Shown here: positions 4,288 through 6,568 of the stretch, one piece after another | Position numbering within the stretch: the stretch's first letter is position 1 | Layout: the number at the start of each line of letters is the position of its first letter | Source: Cyanobacteriota bacterium | GTDB taxonomy: Bacteria > Cyanobacteriota > Cyanobacteriia > SKYG9 | Direction of reading: 5' to 3' | NCBI GenBank assembly: GCA_025054735.1 | Contig: JANWZG010000216.1 | Coordinates: forward strand, 1-6,568 | DNA: 6,568 bases | Made by a program: the position numbers and the translations under genes | The notes under the pieces: model-generated | The model's database searches: none | What the model was told of the DNA's origin: nothing | The model's input: the letters and a program-made list of their open reading frames with translations, nothing else

Positions 4288-6530
4288 CCCTGCAAACGGC
4301 AACGTTAGGATATCCCCGCATTGGTAAAAACCGTGAGGTGAAGAAGGCACTGGAAGCCTTTTGGAGCCAGAAGTCTGACATAGACACCTTGTTAAAAACG
4401 GTGCAAGCGGTTGAACTTGAGAACTGGAAGACACAGCTAGACGCAGGTATCGATCGCATTGGCATTGGTGACACCACGTTTTATGATCACGTTTTAGATT
4501 GGAGCATTCGGCTAGGAATAATTCCAGAACGGTTTCAATCCCTGACTGGATGGGAGCGCTACTTTGCTATGGCACGGGGCAAGGATGGCATTCCGGCCCT
4601 GGAAATGACCAAGTGGTTCGATACTAACTATCACTACCTGGTACCTGAAGTGGCCCAGTCATTGCAGCCCGCGGATTTTAGTGACTTTCTAGCAACAGTG
4701 CAGCGGGCGCAAACGCTGTTGGGCGAACGAGCCGTTCCCATTGTGCTTGGCCCCTTAACCCTATTGCGCCTGAGTCGGCTGGAGTTGGCTCTAGAATCAG
4801 TTGTGGCTGAGTTGTGCGATCGCTATCTTCTCCTGCTTAGCGACCTGAAAAAGCTGGGGGTAACCGAGGTGCAAATCCATGAACCGGCGCTGGTGCTGGG
4901 CGATGCAGACAGCCTTCGGGAGTTGTATCAGTCTACCTATGCTGCCTTGGCTCAGGTGGGCTTGCCCCTGCACTTGGCCACCTACTTTGATGACCTAGGA
5001 TCTACCTATCCCTGGGTGATGGCCTTACCCGTAGCAGGCATTAGTTTGGACTTTACCCGTGGCCGTAATTTAGATCTGTTGCGGCAGCATGGCTTCCCAG
5101 CAGACAAACAGTTGGGTGCAGGCATTGTGGATGCCCGGAATATTTGGAAAATTCGCCCTGAGTCGGTGTTGTCAACCCTGGAGGAGATTCAGAGCATTGC
5201 TCCTAACTTGCGGATCCAGCCCTCGGCTTCCCTGCAATTTGTACCCTACGATGCCCAGCGAGAAACCAACCTACCAGAACCCCTGCGGCAGGTGTTGAGT
5301 TTTGCAGAGCAGAAGCTAGAGGAGTTGGGAATGTTAGCCCAGACCCTAGCGGGGGATGATCCCAGCGATCGCTTGGCCCTTTTGCAAACCCAGTGGCAGG
5401 CATTCCATGAGTTTAGCCCTGCTAATCAAGCGGTGCAAGCGGCGCTGAAGAATCTAACTATCAATGACTTTCAGCGATCGCTCTCCTATTCCCTCCGTAT
5501 CAACCAACAGATCCCGTTGCCGATTCTCCCTACGACCACGATCGGGTCTTTTCCCCAAACCCCCGAAGTCCGACAACTGCGGGTGAAGTACAAGCGAGGA
5601 GAGTTGTCTGAAGCAGACTATCAAGCTGCGATCGATGCTCAAATTGCCGAGTGCATTAAACTCCAAGAAGAGATTGGCATTGATGTGCTGGTGCATGGTG
5701 AATTTGAACGCACCGACATGGTGGAATATTTTGGGCAGCAACTCTCTGGGTTTGCCTTTACTGAACAGGGCTGGGTGCAAAGCTATGGCAGTCGCTATGT
5801 GCGTCCCCCCATTATCTATGGCGATGTTGCCCGTCCCCAACCTATGACTGTGCGAGAGTTTCAGGTGGCCCAGGCCTTGACCACAAAACCTGTAAAGGGA
5901 ATGCTCACTGGCCCAGTGACAATTCTCAACTGGTCTTTTCCCCGTGCTGATATTTCCCGACAGGAGCAGGCATTCCAGATTGCCCTAGCGCTGCGGGCAG
6001 AGGTTGCTGATTTAGAAGCGGCGGGTGCCCGGGTGATTCAGGTAGATGAACCCGCACTGCGGGAAGGCTTACCGCTAAAGCCAGAGCGCTGGAGTGAGTA
6101 CCTCTCGTGGGCAGTGGATGCGTTTCGACTAGCAACGGCGATCGCCCAACCCCAGACACAAATTCACACTCACATGTGCTACTGCGAGTTTGGTGACATC
6201 ATCCAAGACATCGAACGTCTGGATGCAGATGTGATTTCCATCGAAAACAGTCGGAGTAACAACCAAACCCTCCAAGAGATCACCGCGGGCGGCTATTCCC
6301 ACCAAGTTGGCAATGGCGTGTACGACATCCACAGTCCAGTTATTCCAACGACAGACTACTTAGTCAAGCAACTTAGGGCCGCTGTAGCCAACCTACCCCT
6401 GCAACAACTCTGGGTAAATCCTGACTGTGGGCTAAAAACTCGCCGCTGGGAAGAAGTGGTTCCCTCCCTGAAAAATATGGTGGAAGCTACAAAAATCCTG
6501 CGAGAGGAGATTAGTGCAACCCAGAAATGA
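4284..6530 (+). CDS. metE: Cobalamin-independent methionine synthase MetE
   Basis: MetE (5-methyltetrahydropteroyltriglutamate-homocysteine methyltransferase) transfers the methyl group of methyl-tetrahydrofolate polyglutamate to homocysteine, the last step of methionine synthesis, without B12. The 748-residue protein has the usual two-barrel length and opens with the typical TLGYPRIGKNREVKKALE. All zinc ligands are present, each offset by 11 from E. coli: H630, C632 (HTHMC), E654 (SIENSRS) and C715 (NPDCGLKTR). E473 (HGEFERTDM) and D588 (QVDEPALREG) match the homocysteine-binding E484 and D599, and IGSFPQT (about 420-426) begins the C-terminal catalytic barrel. The N-terminal start matches the family; AGGA lies ten bases before the ATG, a slightly long spacing. 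It is intact and very probably repressed by the upstream B12 riboswitch, which implies a B12-dependent MetH elsewhere (inference). No downstream gene is visible. Confidence 0.98.
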   Translation: MTLQTATLGYPRIGKNREVKKALEAFWSQKSDIDTLLKTVQAVELENWKTQLDAGIDRIGIGDTTFYDHVLDWSIRLGIIPERFQSLTGWERYFAMARGKDGIPALEMTKWFDTNYHYLVPEVAQSLQPADFSDFLATVQRAQTLLGERAVPIVLGPLTLLRLSRLELALESVVAELCDRYLLLLSDLKKLGVTEVQIHEPALVLGDADSLRELYQSTYAALAQVGLPLHLATYFDDLGSTYPWVMALPVAGISLDFTRGRNLDLLRQHGFPADKQLGAGIVDARNIWKIRPESVLSTLEEIQSIAPNLRIQPSASLQFVPYDAQRETNLPEPLRQVLSFAEQKLEELGMLAQTLAGDDPSDRLALLQTQWQAFHEFSPANQAVQAALKNLTINDFQRSLSYSLRINQQIPLPILPTTTIGSFPQTPEVRQLRVKYKRGELSEADYQAAIDAQIAECIKLQEEIGIDVLVHGEFERTDMVEYFGQQLSGFAFTEQGWVQSYGSRYVRPPIIYGDVARPQPMTVREFQVAQALTTKPVKGMLTGPVTILNWSFPRADISRQEQAFQIALALRAEVADLEAAGARVIQVDEPALREGLPLKPERWSEYLSWAVDAFRLATAIAQPQTQIHTHMCYCEFGDIIQDIERLDADVISIENSRSNNQTLQEITAGGYSHQVGNGVYDIHSPVIPTTDYLVKQLRAAVANLPLQQLWVNPDCGLKTRRWEEVVPSLKNMVEATKILREEISATQK

Positions 6531-6568
6531 CCTACGGCAGGGCTGTTTTGACTGTTGGCAACATAGCG

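Noticed and set aside
5454..5840. 128-codon minus-strand ORF within metE
   Set aside because: It is antisense to the catalytic C-terminal domain of metE and shows no family features.
6531..6568. Intrinsic terminator after metE
   Set aside because: The 38 bases after the stop contain only TTTT without a convincing GC-rich stem before it.

Overview
The window looks like a chromosomal segment of a cyanobacterium. The octamer GCGATCGC (HIP1, the hallmark repeat of many cyanobacterial genomes) occurs eleven times in 6.6 kb, both inside genes and between them, and the three proteins match the types expected in cyanobacteria. There is no sign of insertion sequences, phage genes, tRNA/rRNA or CRISPR. 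I cannot name a species.

Layout. Positions 1-3296 hold a leftward (minus-strand) pair: nrdA (3296-1020), the large subunit of class I ribonucleotide reductase, then after a 33-bp gap nrdB (986 to beyond position 1), the radical-generating small subunit, cut by the window edge. Positions 3297-4283 are a divergent intergenic region of almost 1 kb. Its right part carries, on the plus strand, a well-formed cobalamin (B12) riboswitch (core 3653-3778) followed by about 505 nt of leader with repeats, hairpins and a few very short ORFs. Positions 4284-6530 are metE, cobalamin-independent methionine synthase, complete. The last 38 bases show nothing recognisable.

How the parts fit. A B12 riboswitch upstream of metE is a known arrangement: when B12 is plentiful the riboswitch represses MetE, because a B12-dependent MetH can replace it. 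Class I NrdAB is likewise B12-independent, whereas many cyanobacteria use the B12-dependent class II enzyme NrdJ. The window therefore puts two B12-independent enzymes head to head around one B12 sensor. The sensor is oriented only towards metE, and I found no B12 box in the nrdA leader, so any B12 control of nrdAB is a hypothesis.

The most unusual part is the metE leader between riboswitch and start codon. It is far longer than an expression platform needs. It contains a thrice-repeated 15-mer, several perfect inverted repeats (some mutually exclusive), and small ORFs, one with a good ribosome-binding site directly after the riboswitch. Whether it is a second regulatory layer, an sRNA or leader-peptide locus, or neutral spacer cannot be decided from sequence alone.
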